64,000 bases of DNA. Source: Sedimentisphaera salicampi. GTDB lineage: Bacteria; Planctomycetota; Phycisphaerae; Sedimentisphaerales; Sedimentisphaeraceae. A program made the translations under genes and the position numbers. Within the stretch, counting starts at the first letter, position 1. Each line of letters opens with the position of its first letter. Shown here one piece after another: positions 17,794 to 27,127 of this stretch. The DNA is taken from contig NZ_CP021023.1 of assembly GCF_002117005.1 (NCBI RefSeq), forward strand, positions 3,024,995 through 3,088,994. The letters run 5' to 3'. The notes below the pieces were generated by a model. It was not told the origin of the DNA, made no database searches, and was given only the letters and a program-made list of their open reading frames with translations.

Positions 17794-18933
17794 TCAGATT
17801 ACAACTCGTCTTACATGCTCATGTACGCTGATAAGTATTTCATAGCAGATTGTGTTTGAGGCGTTTGCAAGGCAGTAAGCGCCTGCAGGGGAGTTCTGGT
17901 CATTGTCTATTATTACAGCAAACTCCCCAACCTTTGCCTCGGGAATGTCCGTTACATCTGCCATTATCTGATCCATACATACCCTGCCTATAACAGGGGC
18001 AAATTTGTCGCCTATTCGCACTGAAGCATTATTAGAATAAAGCCTTGAATACCCGTCTGCATAGCCGGAGGGGATTATAGCTGTTGCCGTCTCCCGTTTG
18101 GTAAAATAAGACCGCCCGTAGCTGACAGACCTGCCAGCCGGCAACCTTTTGATATGCACTATCGGCGCCTCGAGCTTCATCACCGGCTTGAGGCTCACGG
18201 GGGCGTGTCTTTGGGATCTGGAGAAATATCCGTACATACTGATCCCGCATCGCACCATATCAAAATGCGAGTCTGGTATTTTAATGCAGGCAGCGCTGTT
18301 TGCGGCATGCCTTATTACATTTTCATCCCCGCAGCGGGTGTTGGTTTTAATAAAACGCTTGAAGTTATCGAGCTGTTCATAAGCGAAAGAAAGGTCATCC
18401 TCATCGGCAGTTGCGAAATGTGTGTAAATCCCTGCCAGCTCAAGGTTTGGCGAGTCTGCTATGAAATTTATCAGCTCTTCTGCCTGAGCGGGTTCGAGCC
18501 CGAGCCTTCCCATGCCGGTTTCAATATTTATATGCAGCTTCAGTTTTTTATCCGAAGCGAGCTGCGACGCTCTTTTGGCTGCCTCCAGCGAGCATATTGC
18601 CCAGTGTATATCGTTTCTGCACGCAAAATCTATATATTTTGCAGGCGTAGAAATATTCAGAGGCTCGAAAACAAGAATTCTCTGCCGCTCAATCAGAGGC
18701 TTTATGTAAAAAGCTTCAAATATGCTTGCCACTGCAAAGAAATCCACCTGTTCTTCCTTGAGGAGATTAACAACTTCCTTGATCCCGTGGCCGTAAGCGT
18801 TTGCCTTTACCACGGCGCAGAACTTATTATCCGTCGGCGTGAGGCCGCGAAGCTGATTTACATTTTCGATGAGTCTTTGAGAATCTATGCTGGCCCTCAG
18901 GTCGGGCCTGAAAAAAGTATCTGAATTAGCCAT
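17794..18933 (-). CDS. alr: Alanine racemase
   Basis: A 379-residue PLP enzyme supplying D-alanine for peptidoglycan. The PLP lysine is Lys43 in AVVKANAYGHG. The second catalytic base lies in VSYGRSY near residue 270, and the C-terminal beta domain has IGRVCMDQIMADVT. The start codon overlaps the glycosyltransferase stop by one base (TAATG), so translation is coupled. The presence of alr fits a planctomycete with a peptidoglycan wall. Confidence 0.96.
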   Translation of the reverse strand: MANSDTFFRPDLRASIDSQRLIENVNQLRGLTPTDNKFCAVVKANAYGHGIKEVVNLLKEEQVDFFAVASIFEAFYIKPLIERQRILVFEPLNISTPAKYIDFACRNDIHWAICSLEAAKRASQLASDKKLKLHINIETGMGRLGLEPAQAEELINFIADSPNLELAGIYTHFATADEDDLSFAYEQLDNFKRFIKTNTRCGDENVIRHAANSAACIKIPDSHFDMVRCGISMYGYFSRSQRHAPVSLKPVMKLEAPIVHIKRLPAGRSVSYGRSYFTKRETATAIIPSGYADGYSRLYSNNASVRIGDKFAPVIGRVCMDQIMADVTDIPEAKVGEFAVIIDNDQNSPAGAYCLANASNTICYEILISVHEHVRRVVI

Positions 18934-19661
18934 TAGTGATCCGTCACTATATCAAGCCACAATTTAGAAAGCTCTGCAAACGCCTTCAAAACTACAGCCG
19001 GCTTAGCTCCGGAAGACTCCCCGTAAACTCTGGGATAATGCCTTACCGGCATTTGGGTTATCCTGAAGCCCTTCTTTCGGGCTCTAACGAGGATTTCCGT
19101 GTCTATCAGCGCTCCTGAGCTCTTTAGCTTAATATTATCAAATATTTCTCTGCGGTAAAGCTTAAAAGCGCAGTCTATATCTTTGAGCTTAAAGCCGAAA
19201 AGTATGCACATAAGGATATTCCATGTATGTCCGGTGAGCTTTCTGAAGATGTTGTCCTGACGGTTTTGCCTGTAGCAGGAAGCGATATCAGCAGGTGCAT
19301 TTTCGCCGGCTACCAGAGGCAGAACCTTTCCCAGATCCTTAATAGAAAACTGCTTGTCTCCGTCTGTGTAAAAAACGTACTCTTTGCAGGCCTCTTCGAA
19401 ACCGGTTTTAAGGGCCTCGCCGTAACCCTTGTTTACCTCGTGGCTTACTAATTTTACCCTTGAATCTTTCTGTGCGTATTCTTGAGCGATCTGAGCCGTT
19501 TTGTCTGTACTGCCGTCGTCAACTGCTATTATCTCAAAGTCGTCGCTTATCTCAGGCAGGAAGCTGAGAGTTTCTTCAATAAGTCCGCCCAGATTTTCCT
19601 CTTCATTGAAGCACGGGAAGAAGATGCTCAATGCCGGCTTAGGAGTTTCGCTGCTTACCAT
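18933..19661 (-). CDS. Family 2 glycosyltransferase, polyprenyl-phosphate sugar transferase type
   Basis: A 242-residue GT2 enzyme. The nucleotide-sugar fold begins LSIFFPCFNEEENL; the DxD-like metal site lies in VFYTDGDKQF, and the acceptor region is DIDCAFKLYRR near residue 165. There is no C-terminal membrane domain, so it resembles soluble dolichol-phosphate mannose/glucose synthase-like enzymes (DPM1/ArnC-like core). Likely role: sugar transfer from a nucleotide donor to a lipid carrier at the inner membrane, feeding the GT-C-like membrane protein encoded upstream, with which it overlaps by seven bases. Donor sugar cannot be read. Confidence 0.9.
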   Translation of the reverse strand: MVSSETPKPALSIFFPCFNEEENLGGLIEETLSFLPEISDDFEIIAVDDGSTDKTAQIAQEYAQKDSRVKLVSHEVNKGYGEALKTGFEEACKEYVFYTDGDKQFSIKDLGKVLPLVAGENAPADIASCYRQNRQDNIFRKLTGHTWNILMCILFGFKLKDIDCAFKLYRREIFDNIKLKSSGALIDTEILVRARKKGFRITQMPVRHYPRVYGESSGAKPAVVLKAFAELSKLWLDIVTDH

Positions 19662-21961
19662 CTGGTTTCTTCCCTGATTTGCTGCGTTTCTTCTTTCAGC
19701 TGCTGCCTGTAAGACTTGTAAACAGAGATTTTGCTCTTGTCGTCTTCAAAATCCTTTCCGTTTTCTATAACAAACTTCAGACACATATCTGCGATGCTGT
19801 ATTTGTTTATATAACCGTGCTGCTTGTGGAGCTGGTCTTTTTCTTTTATAAAATCGGAAATTTCTGATTTGCAGTATTTATAGGCCTTTTCTTTTAATTC
19901 TTTTGTTCTCGCTGCATCGGTGAGCAGTTTCATTGCCAGCAGCTCTCCGGACTTCTCATACAGTTTGCGGGCTCTTCTGTAGGCCTCTTCCGGTTTTGAA
20001 CCGATTAAATAATGAATCATAGAGGTTTCTCGAATATCTTCTGACGGGTATTGGGCAGTTCCGTTGAAAAGCCCCTTGTATAGTTCAAGCCCTTTATCTG
20101 TGTCAGTGTCAACAAAGATAGACTGCTTGCCGTCGATATACACCGGCTTCCAGTCGCTGTTGTATCGCATAAGCGTCATAAATCCGCTTTTAACGGCATT
20201 TGAAGGCATCAGATATATCCATACGCCTCTGCTGTTGAGCCTTTCGTCCATTTTCTCGGAGGCATCTTTCAGCTCCTGTTTGAAGCTGGAAAGCCTTTTT
20301 CTTTCCCGCCTGGCTTTTTGGGCGATCCTTTTGAATTCCGCGCCTCCGCTCATTATCTCGTTCTTATAAGTTCTGAACATCTCGATATCGTAGGCGGCCT
20401 GAGCCCTGCCGTCCATAAACAGCTTCAGTGGTATAAAACCGTTATCAGGGTTGGGGTTCTGCATAAACGCTATGAACCCGCCTTCTGTCCAGTAGTTGAG
20501 CATATTTCCAGAGAGATTGTTTTTCCTTATATACTCGCATGCTTCAAACGGCTTGGCATAAGAGGCCGTCATACGCATAAAGATGCTGTTGTATGTATCG
20601 TCGAGGCAGAACGGGTCTAAATAAACCTTTTTGAATTTTCCCGCCCAAAGCACGCCCGGGATAAGCACGAAAGCTGCAAATGCAGCTATTGAGCTCTTTT
20701 CTAAGAGGCGTTTCCTCTCTGGCATTGCCGATAGCTTATTTGAAATTTTATCTATGGTCTGCTGCGCTATCATAGCAAGAAGCGGGCAGAAGGCTGCAGA
20801 TGCAATTGGAATAAATCTTCTCGAGCTTATTGCCATCCATAATGAAAATAAAACTATAGCAAGATAAGCGGGGTCAATTTTAGGAGTGTCCGCAGCTTGA
20901 GAATTTTCGGGGGTATTCTTCGTTTTGTTTGCCGGCTGCCTGCCCGATTTTTGTAACTGTGATGCTGTGATTATACCCCAGACAAGCAGCGATGCGCCGC
21001 CCAGACCGAGGAGTATGATAAACGGAATCGAAGTACCTACAGGATTGCTGAGCTCAAATGTGCTGTGCCATTCGTTTACATCTTTCCATTCAGAAGCATG
21101 CTCGCTGACCGTAATTATAAAAGTATGGGTGAGGTTAGTCAGGTGGTAGGGATTTAGGATAACCATCGCTATAAACGATGCCGCACCGGCAAGCATTGTA
21201 TCAATTATCAGCTTTCCCGAGCACGGCCGGCAGAATCTCGGCTTAAATTTCCAGACAATCAGGTTGATCGCCCAGAACATAAACATTGTGATGAAGGCAT
21301 AAAGGTATCCGCCGTGCACATTGCCCCAGAAAACAATCAGAGGCACGCTCAGCCAGATAAACTTCCGATTCCTCCTCTGACTTAAAAGCAGAATCAGGAT
21401 AAATGCCGGCACAAGCAGGTTAGAAAATACTGCAGGGCGGATATCGTAGAAGCTTCTGCCCACAAAAACCGAAATTGCCGCAAAAACAGCTGCGTTTATC
21501 TTTCCTGCCCCGAGAAGGCGGGAGGCATAGTACACGCTGCATATTACAAGCAGGCAGATTATAAACTTCCAAACAACCATTGCGTTGTAGTTCAGATCGT
21601 CGTAGTTTGTTTTGCTCCCATCGCCTCCGGATATTTCGAAGAATATAAGCTGAGTAAGCCAGTTTTGGTTTATCCAGCCGGTAGGGTGGTATTCTTTCAG
21701 GAATCCGTGGGTGAATTCTGGCCATGGCTCAAGCTCTTCTTCGGTAGGCCCTGCAGAGTGTGAATTAGCGCTGAACGGCTCTACAGTATCCACTCCGTGA
21801 TTAGAAAAATGCCTGCCGCATGCCATTGCTACCCACGTATCGCCTGCGGCAACCATATGAGAAAAACAGTGGCCGGCATATACAAAAAAAGCCAGCCACA
21901 CTAAAATACTTACGATTTGATGTCTGTTTGGTTTAGCGTTCGCCTTCAGCTCGTCAGCCAT
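19655..21961 (-). CDS. Polytopic membrane protein, GT-C glycosyltransferase-like
   Basis: A 768-residue protein with about ten hydrophobic segments over residues 15-470 and a soluble C-terminal domain of about 300 residues. Features typical of bacterial GT-C-like families are visible: an early loop with GDTWVAMACGRHFSNHG, then GWINQNWLTQL and later WGNVHGGYLYAF. The C-terminal part is helical and charged and ends in a Gln/Glu-rich stretch. With the adjacent GT2 gene it could form a lipid-linked-sugar transfer pair, the GT2 making the donor and this protein using it on the outer face of the membrane. It overlaps aspC by 16 bases and the GT2 gene by seven. The exact transferase activity is inferred. 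Confidence 0.65.
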   Translation of the reverse strand: MADELKANAKPNRHQIVSILVWLAFFVYAGHCFSHMVAAGDTWVAMACGRHFSNHGVDTVEPFSANSHSAGPTEEELEPWPEFTHGFLKEYHPTGWINQNWLTQLIFFEISGGDGSKTNYDDLNYNAMVVWKFIICLLVICSVYYASRLLGAGKINAAVFAAISVFVGRSFYDIRPAVFSNLLVPAFILILLLSQRRNRKFIWLSVPLIVFWGNVHGGYLYAFITMFMFWAINLIVWKFKPRFCRPCSGKLIIDTMLAGAASFIAMVILNPYHLTNLTHTFIITVSEHASEWKDVNEWHSTFELSNPVGTSIPFIILLGLGGASLLVWGIITASQLQKSGRQPANKTKNTPENSQAADTPKIDPAYLAIVLFSLWMAISSRRFIPIASAAFCPLLAMIAQQTIDKISNKLSAMPERKRLLEKSSIAAFAAFVLIPGVLWAGKFKKVYLDPFCLDDTYNSIFMRMTASYAKPFEACEYIRKNNLSGNMLNYWTEGGFIAFMQNPNPDNGFIPLKLFMDGRAQAAYDIEMFRTYKNEIMSGGAEFKRIAQKARRERKRLSSFKQELKDASEKMDERLNSRGVWIYLMPSNAVKSGFMTLMRYNSDWKPVYIDGKQSIFVDTDTDKGLELYKGLFNGTAQYPSEDIRETSMIHYLIGSKPEEAYRRARKLYEKSGELLAMKLLTDAARTKELKEKAYKYCKSEISDFIKEKDQLHKQHGYINKYSIADMCLKFVIENGKDFEDDKSKISVYKSYRQQLKEETQQIREETRW

Positions 21962-23133
21962 TGCTCAAGCCTGTCTATCCCTTTTTCGATATTTTCCATT
22001 GAACAGGCAAAGCTCAGCCTGATGTTTTTATCGCATCCAAAAGGTCCGCCCGGAACTAAGGCAACGTTCGCCTGCTCCAACAGCCCTTTAGCAAAGTCTA
22101 TGCTGTTGTTTACAGTTTCACCGCCGATTTTCTTTCCGTAGAAGCTGCTCACGTCCGGGAAGCAGTAGAATGCTCCTGTCGGCCTGTCGCAGTGAACCCC
22201 GTAAATGCCGTTGAGGCGGTTATAGGTGTATTCTGCTCTCTTTTCGAATTCGCTGCGCATTTTTTCAACCTCATCAGCGCAGTCGAATGCTGCAATTCCC
22301 GCATATTGAACAAAGCTTACAGGATTCTGAGTCATATGAGACTGCACCCTGCCCATTGCAGAGATTATCTCCTGAGGGCCTGCAGAGAAGCCGAGCCGCC
22401 AGCCGGTCATGGCGTATGCCTTGCTCCAGCCGTTTATCGTTACTGTCCTCTCGTATGCATCCTGACTAACAGCAGCAAAGCTCTGGAAGACTGTGTCTCC
22501 GTAAACGAGCTTTTCGTATATCTCATCTGATATAACAACGATATCTGTTCCTTCAAGAACCTCAGCTATTTCACTGAGCTCTTCAGGGGTATAAGTAAAT
22601 CCGCCCGGATTATTCGGAGAGTTCAGCAGCAGGGCGGAAGTTTTGTCTGTTATAGCAGCCTTAATCTGCTCAGCACTAACCTTATGCTGATTTTCCTCTT
22701 GCCCAGCTACCGCCACAGGCTTCCCGCCGGCTAGCTTAATAGCCTCTGGATATGTTACCCAGTATGGGGCTGGAAGAATAACCTCATCACCCGGGTCAAC
22801 AACGGCCTGCATTGTAGAATAGATGGAATGCTTCGCACCTACATTGATGATCACTTGAGTAGGTTCGTATTCGAGGTTGTTGTCTCTTTGCAGTTTATTA
22901 GCTACCGCTTCTCTGAGCTCAGGAATCCCAGGCGTTGGAGTGTAGCCTGTTTTTCCGTCTTTCAAAGCCTTAACAGCGGCTTGCTTAATGTAATCCGGCG
23001 TGTCAAAATCCGGCTCACCCGCGCCGAAACTGACAACATCCACTCCTTGAGCCTTCAGCTCTTTAGCTCTTGAAGCAACAGCCATCGTTGCTGAAGCCGG
23101 CACTTCTTTCGCTCTTCGACTTACTTTTACCAT
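21946..23133 (-). CDS. aspC: Class I aminotransferase, aspartate aminotransferase type
   Basis: A 395-residue fold-type I PLP enzyme. Visible: FGAGEPDFDTPDYI near residue 38, the substrate-side NSPNNPGG near 172, the SDEIYEKLVYG segment, PLP lysine in NGWSKAYAMTGWRLGF near 235, and the C-terminal IRLSFACS with the carboxylate-binding Arg. It is the AspC/AspAT-Ib type of thermophiles and many bacteria, transferring the amino group of aspartate to 2-oxoglutarate. First gene of a run of four overlapping minus-strand genes. The ATG at 23133 has only a weak ribosome site. Confidence 0.92.
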   Translation of the reverse strand: MVKVSRRAKEVPASATMAVASRAKELKAQGVDVVSFGAGEPDFDTPDYIKQAAVKALKDGKTGYTPTPGIPELREAVANKLQRDNNLEYEPTQVIINVGAKHSIYSTMQAVVDPGDEVILPAPYWVTYPEAIKLAGGKPVAVAGQEENQHKVSAEQIKAAITDKTSALLLNSPNNPGGFTYTPEELSEIAEVLEGTDIVVISDEIYEKLVYGDTVFQSFAAVSQDAYERTVTINGWSKAYAMTGWRLGFSAGPQEIISAMGRVQSHMTQNPVSFVQYAGIAAFDCADEVEKMRSEFEKRAEYTYNRLNGIYGVHCDRPTGAFYCFPDVSSFYGKKIGGETVNNSIDFAKGLLEQANVALVPGGPFGCDKNIRLSFACSMENIEKGIDRLEQWLTS

Positions 23134-23273
23134 CGGTTCCCCAATTTTTAGATAAATAGTTTTTTCTTTTGAAATTACGCCGGAGCAACATTAGAACAAA
23201 AAGTGCGTTTAAGGTCAATTGAAAAACTTTGCTGCCGGCTTCAAAGCGCCAGTTTTTTTCAGCTTTCCGCTAA

Positions 23274-23318
23274 AATCCACAGATTATACGGACTATGCAG
23301 AAATATAATCTGTGGATT
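23274..23318. repeat. Perfect 15-base inverted repeat
   Basis: AATCCACAGATTATA at 23274-23288 is the exact reverse complement of TATAATCTGTGGATT at 23304-23318, with a 15-base loop. The right arm contains TGTGGATT, one base from a DnaA-box core. It could be a hairpin in the aspC leader, a protein-binding site or the edge of a small repeat element. Confidence 0.85.
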
Positions 23319-23341
23319 ATATGTTTTTCCTCTGCGTCTTC

Positions 23342-23558
23342 TGTCCACTTATGCCGGCCCGCATGCGTCGGGCCTACATGCGTGGCTCGGTTTAAACATT
23401 AGTTTCGTGAAATCGCTACGTAATACTAACGTCAATCAGAGCCGCACGTGGAGTCCGCCGCAGGCGAAGAGCCTGTCCGCCGAAGGCGGAAAACAAGCGG
23501 ATAGATTCGTTGCCCGCGGCAAAATCATTAGTGAAAAATCAGCGGAGATTAGTGGCTG
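23342..23558 (-). repeat. Dispersed intergenic repeat, copy A
   Basis: Read on the minus strand this region matches 38269-38444 in several blocks in the same order: CACTAATGATTTTGC, GGCGGACTCCAC, GCGGCTCTGATTG, TTAGTATTACG, AGCGATTTCAC, TTTAAACCGAGCCACGCATG and TAGGCCCG. Copy A has an extra roughly 40-base insert near its palindromic part. No coding capacity and no transposase; it looks like a decayed non-autonomous intergenic element. Confidence 0.85.
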
Positions 23559-23733
23559 AAAAATTCCCTCTCCGCCATTCCTATATTAAATATTTATCCT
23601 TGCCCCGCAGCCAAAGCGGTTCGGGGCTGTAAATCCTTTCAAAAAAACTCAGTGGACTGAAAATATTTTAGAAGAGTTGTTGACTAACTTTTCTAAGCCT
23701 TAAAATCTCTGCATTCTAAAGACAAGGAAATTA

Positions 23734-25161
23734 ATGAATAACTTACTCAAGAAAGCAGAGATAAAGGCATCAGCGGCAGAGGTGCTCGCAGTAGCAATAC
23801 CGCTTATAATAAGCACAAGCGCCCATACTGTGCGAACCTTCACAGACAGGGTGTTTCTGATGCGTTATGAACCTCAGGCAATGAGCGGAGCTATGTTTGC
23901 GGGGCTGTGCTTTTTCTGTATTTGCGCATTTTTCCTCGGGATTGTTTCATACGTAAGCACATTTGTAGCTCAGTATAACGGTTCGGGCCGGCACTACCGA
24001 ATCGGTCAGTCTGTCTGGCAGGGCGTTTATCTTGCCATTTTCTTCGGCATTATAGGCAGTTTTGCGTATTTTCTTGCTGAACCGCTTTTCAGGTGGATGG
24101 GGCACAGCAGTGAAACACTTCGGTATGAGGTGATATACTTCCGGATAATGTGCGTTTCCTTTATTCCTGTGCTGGTGGGGCAGGCATTTGCCTGTTTCCA
24201 TATAGGCAGAGGGAAAACTAAAACCGTAATGTATGTAAACATACTCACCTGTGCGGTTAATATAATTCTTGATTACATCCTGATATTCGGAAATTTCGGT
24301 GCCCCAGAGCTGGGCATACACGGGGCGGGGTATGCAACTGTCGCAAGTATTGCAGCAGGTACGCTTGTTTATGCGGGAAGTTTCATCCGAAAGAAGAACC
24401 AGAGCCGGTATGGAGCAGTAAGCGGATATCCGTTCCTCTGGCCTCTAACCAAACGGATTCTCCGATACGGCCTGCCTAACGGGGTGAATTTTATGCTGGA
24501 TATAGCTGCTTTTACGAGCTTTCTGGGCTTTGTAGGCCGGTACGGCGAGGACATACATACAGCGGCTTCCCTTGTTTTCAGCGTTAATATGATAGCTTTT
24601 ATGCCTGTTATAGGTCTCGGGATGGCGGTAAGCGTTATTACGGGCAAATATCTCGGTATGAACAAGCCCGGGCTGGCCGTGAGAAACGCATGGATAGCTT
24701 ATTCAATGGCCCTTGCCTACTTTATATGCACAGGCCTGATGTATGTATTCGCTGGCAAAGTGCTTATAACCCCATTCACAGGCGAGATGGCCGAGGGGCA
24801 GGTGAATGCTTTGATGTCTCTTGCCTATCCTCTGATGTGTTTTATAGCTGCATTTTCGATAGCAGATGCGGGAGCGATTATATTTTCCAACGTACTCAAG
24901 GGTGCGGGAGATACGAGGTTCGTGATGACAATAACCATCACACTCTCATGGCTGCTGATGGTTCTCCCGTCATACGTCTCAGTAAAGCTCTCGCTTCCAT
25001 ATTTTGTGCCTTGGATTGGTTTGACAGTTTACATCTACATGTTAAACTTTGCATTTCTGGTTAGATTCCTGAAGGGCAGGTGGAAAAAGATGAGAGTTAT
25101 AGAAATGGAAGCGGTGGAAGATATCGGGGATAAGTGCGAGCTGCCTCCTGCGAAGATTTAA
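23734..25161 (+). CDS. MATE-family multidrug/sodium exporter
   Basis: A 475-residue inner membrane protein with 12 predicted hydrophobic segments in two similar halves, typical of MATE/NorM proteins that expel cationic compounds against Na+ or H+. Family traits include the early AVAIPLIISTSAHTVRTFTDRVFL, GRGKTKTVMYVNILTCAVNI at the middle of the first half and KGAGDTRFVM in the second half. The ATG has a good AAGGAA ribosome site. The C-terminal tail is charged and cytoplasmic. It has a 76-base gap to the next gene in the same direction. Substrate unknown. Confidence 0.93.
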   Translation: MNNLLKKAEIKASAAEVLAVAIPLIISTSAHTVRTFTDRVFLMRYEPQAMSGAMFAGLCFFCICAFFLGIVSYVSTFVAQYNGSGRHYRIGQSVWQGVYLAIFFGIIGSFAYFLAEPLFRWMGHSSETLRYEVIYFRIMCVSFIPVLVGQAFACFHIGRGKTKTVMYVNILTCAVNIILDYILIFGNFGAPELGIHGAGYATVASIAAGTLVYAGSFIRKKNQSRYGAVSGYPFLWPLTKRILRYGLPNGVNFMLDIAAFTSFLGFVGRYGEDIHTAASLVFSVNMIAFMPVIGLGMAVSVITGKYLGMNKPGLAVRNAWIAYSMALAYFICTGLMYVFAGKVLITPFTGEMAEGQVNALMSLAYPLMCFIAAFSIADAGAIIFSNVLKGAGDTRFVMTITITLSWLLMVLPSYVSVKLSLPYFVPWIGLTVYIYMLNFAFLVRFLKGRWKKMRVIEMEAVEDIGDKCELPPAKI

Positions 25162-25237
25162 TTTGGATTCAGGGAAAAATGTTCCTGTTGTCTGCAAACT
25201 TACCTTAATTGCTCGAAGTGTTTCTTGAGAATTTATA

Positions 25238-27124
25238 ATGGCAAAATTAGATAAAAATCAAAATGCGGGAGCGGCTTATAAAAAAGAGGCCGGGGCAAAA
25301 AGGCCGCAGAAAAAGCCATTTATGACTATGGGGCCTACCCTGCATTATAAACATTCAAATGTTGTGCGGGGATGGTGGCTTGCTGTCGTTGTTTACCTTA
25401 TAGCCTGTCTGTTCTGGTCTAAGGTTCTTTGGGGAAATATAGATTTAATTTCTTTCCAGCAGCTGAATTCAAATGCTGAGATTTGGCTCATGGGTCATTT
25501 GGTGAAAAATCCTGTGAGCATTTATGAATACCCTTGGCATATTTTTGTACTCGGCGGGCTTGCGGCAGTTCTTACGTTCCTTCCTCTGATGATATCTCAG
25601 CTTTTGAGCTTCAGCTACAGCATCCTTCCAGTGATTTTCTGCTTTACCATAGCAAGGCTTCCAGGGCTTGCAGTGATGTTGCTTTTGGCCTGTTTTATGG
25701 TGGCAGCGAGGCCGCTTCGATTCCGTTCGAGATTTATTTCGCTTGTGTTATGCAGCAGTCCGGTGCTGCTGTATTTTATAATCACGGGCAAAGTGCCCGA
25801 TCCGGATCCGCTTAAATGGGGGCTTTCGTTCTCGCCATGGCTTCTTTCATGGCTTCTCGGGCTGGGCCTCTGCGGAATAATCCTGAGTGTAGGCCATTTC
25901 ACCCGCTACCGCCCGGGGCAAATATGGATAGCGGGGGCAGTAATGCTTATGCTTTCCGCTTTCACCTTCTTCGACAGAATCAGCTTTGCAGAATCAGACT
26001 ACAAACTATACATTCAGAGCAATTCGCCGGATTCCATTGAAAATTTCCAGCCTCACGATATAAGCAGTATCTTAGACAAGGCGGCAAGGAATCCGCTTTT
26101 TTCCTCAGATGACAGATTTGCATACGCCCCGGACCCGCATATCTACAGGGAGGAGCTGATTTACGAGCTTCAGGAAATGCTCTCTCTGGGAACGTGGCCT
26201 TTTTGGTTTATAGAAAACTGTGAATCGGATTTCTATGATTATGAACGTAAGAGACGGGCGGTTATTGAGCAGTACAATTATTTCTCTGCAGAGCATCCCG
26301 GCAGCAGGCGGGTTGCTTCTGCCCTGTACTACAAGGCAATACTCAATGAGCATCAGCCAGACATTCCTGCAATAAAAGAGCTCGAGGTGCTTCGCTTCTA
26401 CAGCGAATACCCAAGGGCTGAGGTTTATCCAGACTGGATCAAGCTTTATGCTAAATATCCAGAAAGCGTTGAATCGCTGGAGGCAAGGTGGCGTATGGCG
26501 ATGAATCTGGCAGGCAGGAAAAAATTCAATACCGCAGCGAGCCTCTGCAGGGAGGTCTTGGATCTGGCCGATGAGAAGCGAAAGATTGTTGAGAAAAACA
26601 GAAGCGATGAAACGGAAATTTTTCAGAAGCCGCCTGAAACGGTGGTTACACCTATGGATTTGCAGGGGCTTCTGCATCGAACAAATTATTATCTGCGGTT
26701 TCTGAAGGGTAAGTATCTTGAGGCAGAGCCCGCTCTTCTGGCTAAATTCATAAGGCTGGATAAGCGTTCCATGGACTATCTCAGCGAGCTTAAATCTATT
26801 GAGAAAAGGCTTCCGGATAACAGCCCGCTTGCGGATAATGTGAGGCTCGAAATACTTCAGAAGCAGTATTACGGGCTCTCTCTTATTGAGAATTTGAAAA
26901 AGTTTGTGGAGCAATTCCCAAAAACAGACGGGGCTTTAGAAGCAAAATTCCTAATGGGAAAAAGATATGCCAAGCTCGGGCTTGATGAGAGTGATCCGGT
27001 GAAAAAGGGTGAATTTATTGATAAGGCCGATTCTATGCTCAGCGTCTTGATAGAAGAAAACCCTGAGAATATTTTTGTTAAAGACATTAAAAAACTGCTT
27101 TCCAACCTGCCTAACGAGGAGTAA
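25238..27124 (+). CDS. Membrane protein with C-terminal helical (TPR-like) domain
   Basis: A 628-residue protein of unknown function. A Lys-rich cytoplasmic N-terminus of about 45 residues is followed by about seven hydrophobic segments to residue 250. From about residue 255 it is soluble, charged and helical, with repeats of the form ALYYKAILNEHQPD and SLEARWRMAMNLAGRKKFN and another similar unit near the C-terminus (GALEAKFLMGKRYAKLG); these resemble TPR or BamD-like helix pairs. It ends three bases before waaA begins, so the two are one operon. An envelope assembly or lipopolysaccharide-related role is suggested only by that neighbour. Confidence 0.65.
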   Translation: MAKLDKNQNAGAAYKKEAGAKRPQKKPFMTMGPTLHYKHSNVVRGWWLAVVVYLIACLFWSKVLWGNIDLISFQQLNSNAEIWLMGHLVKNPVSIYEYPWHIFVLGGLAAVLTFLPLMISQLLSFSYSILPVIFCFTIARLPGLAVMLLLACFMVAARPLRFRSRFISLVLCSSPVLLYFIITGKVPDPDPLKWGLSFSPWLLSWLLGLGLCGIILSVGHFTRYRPGQIWIAGAVMLMLSAFTFFDRISFAESDYKLYIQSNSPDSIENFQPHDISSILDKAARNPLFSSDDRFAYAPDPHIYREELIYELQEMLSLGTWPFWFIENCESDFYDYERKRRAVIEQYNYFSAEHPGSRRVASALYYKAILNEHQPDIPAIKELEVLRFYSEYPRAEVYPDWIKLYAKYPESVESLEARWRMAMNLAGRKKFNTAASLCREVLDLADEKRKIVEKNRSDETEIFQKPPETVVTPMDLQGLLHRTNYYLRFLKGKYLEAEPALLAKFIRLDKRSMDYLSELKSIEKRLPDNSPLADNVRLEILQKQYYGLSLIENLKKFVEQFPKTDGALEAKFLMGKRYAKLGLDESDPVKKGEFIDKADSMLSVLIEENPENIFVKDIKKLLSNLPNEE

Positions 27125-27127
27125 TAT

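Larger units (their letters stand above)
23134..23733. other. 600-base spacer rich in repeats
   Basis: Divergent intergenic region between aspC and the MATE gene. From left to right it holds an A/T-rich aspC leader, a perfect 15-base inverted repeat (23274-23318), a long dispersed repeat (23342-23558) also found near 38.3 kb in opposite orientation, and a G/C-rich hairpin near 23604-23630 (GCCCCG pairing with CGGGGC). A possible MATE promoter has TTGACT at 23680 and TAAAAT at 23701, with a short 15-base spacer. A 118-codon open frame over the repeat is not a convincing gene. Confidence 0.8.

Noticed and set aside
18154-18924. 256-codon open frame on the plus strand
   Set aside because: Antisense to alr; no ribosome site or recognisable domain.
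23203-23559. 118-codon open frame over the spacer repeat
   Set aside because: It covers the dispersed repeat, has odd composition, and the repeat copies do not preserve the frame.
23604-23630. GCCCCG/CGGGGC hairpin upstream of the MATE gene as a riboswitch
   Set aside because: It is a simple stem without any recognisable aptamer core.
26105-26914. 269-codon open frame on the minus strand
   Set aside because: Antisense to the membrane/TPR-like gene, which is co-directional with waaA and has a better context.
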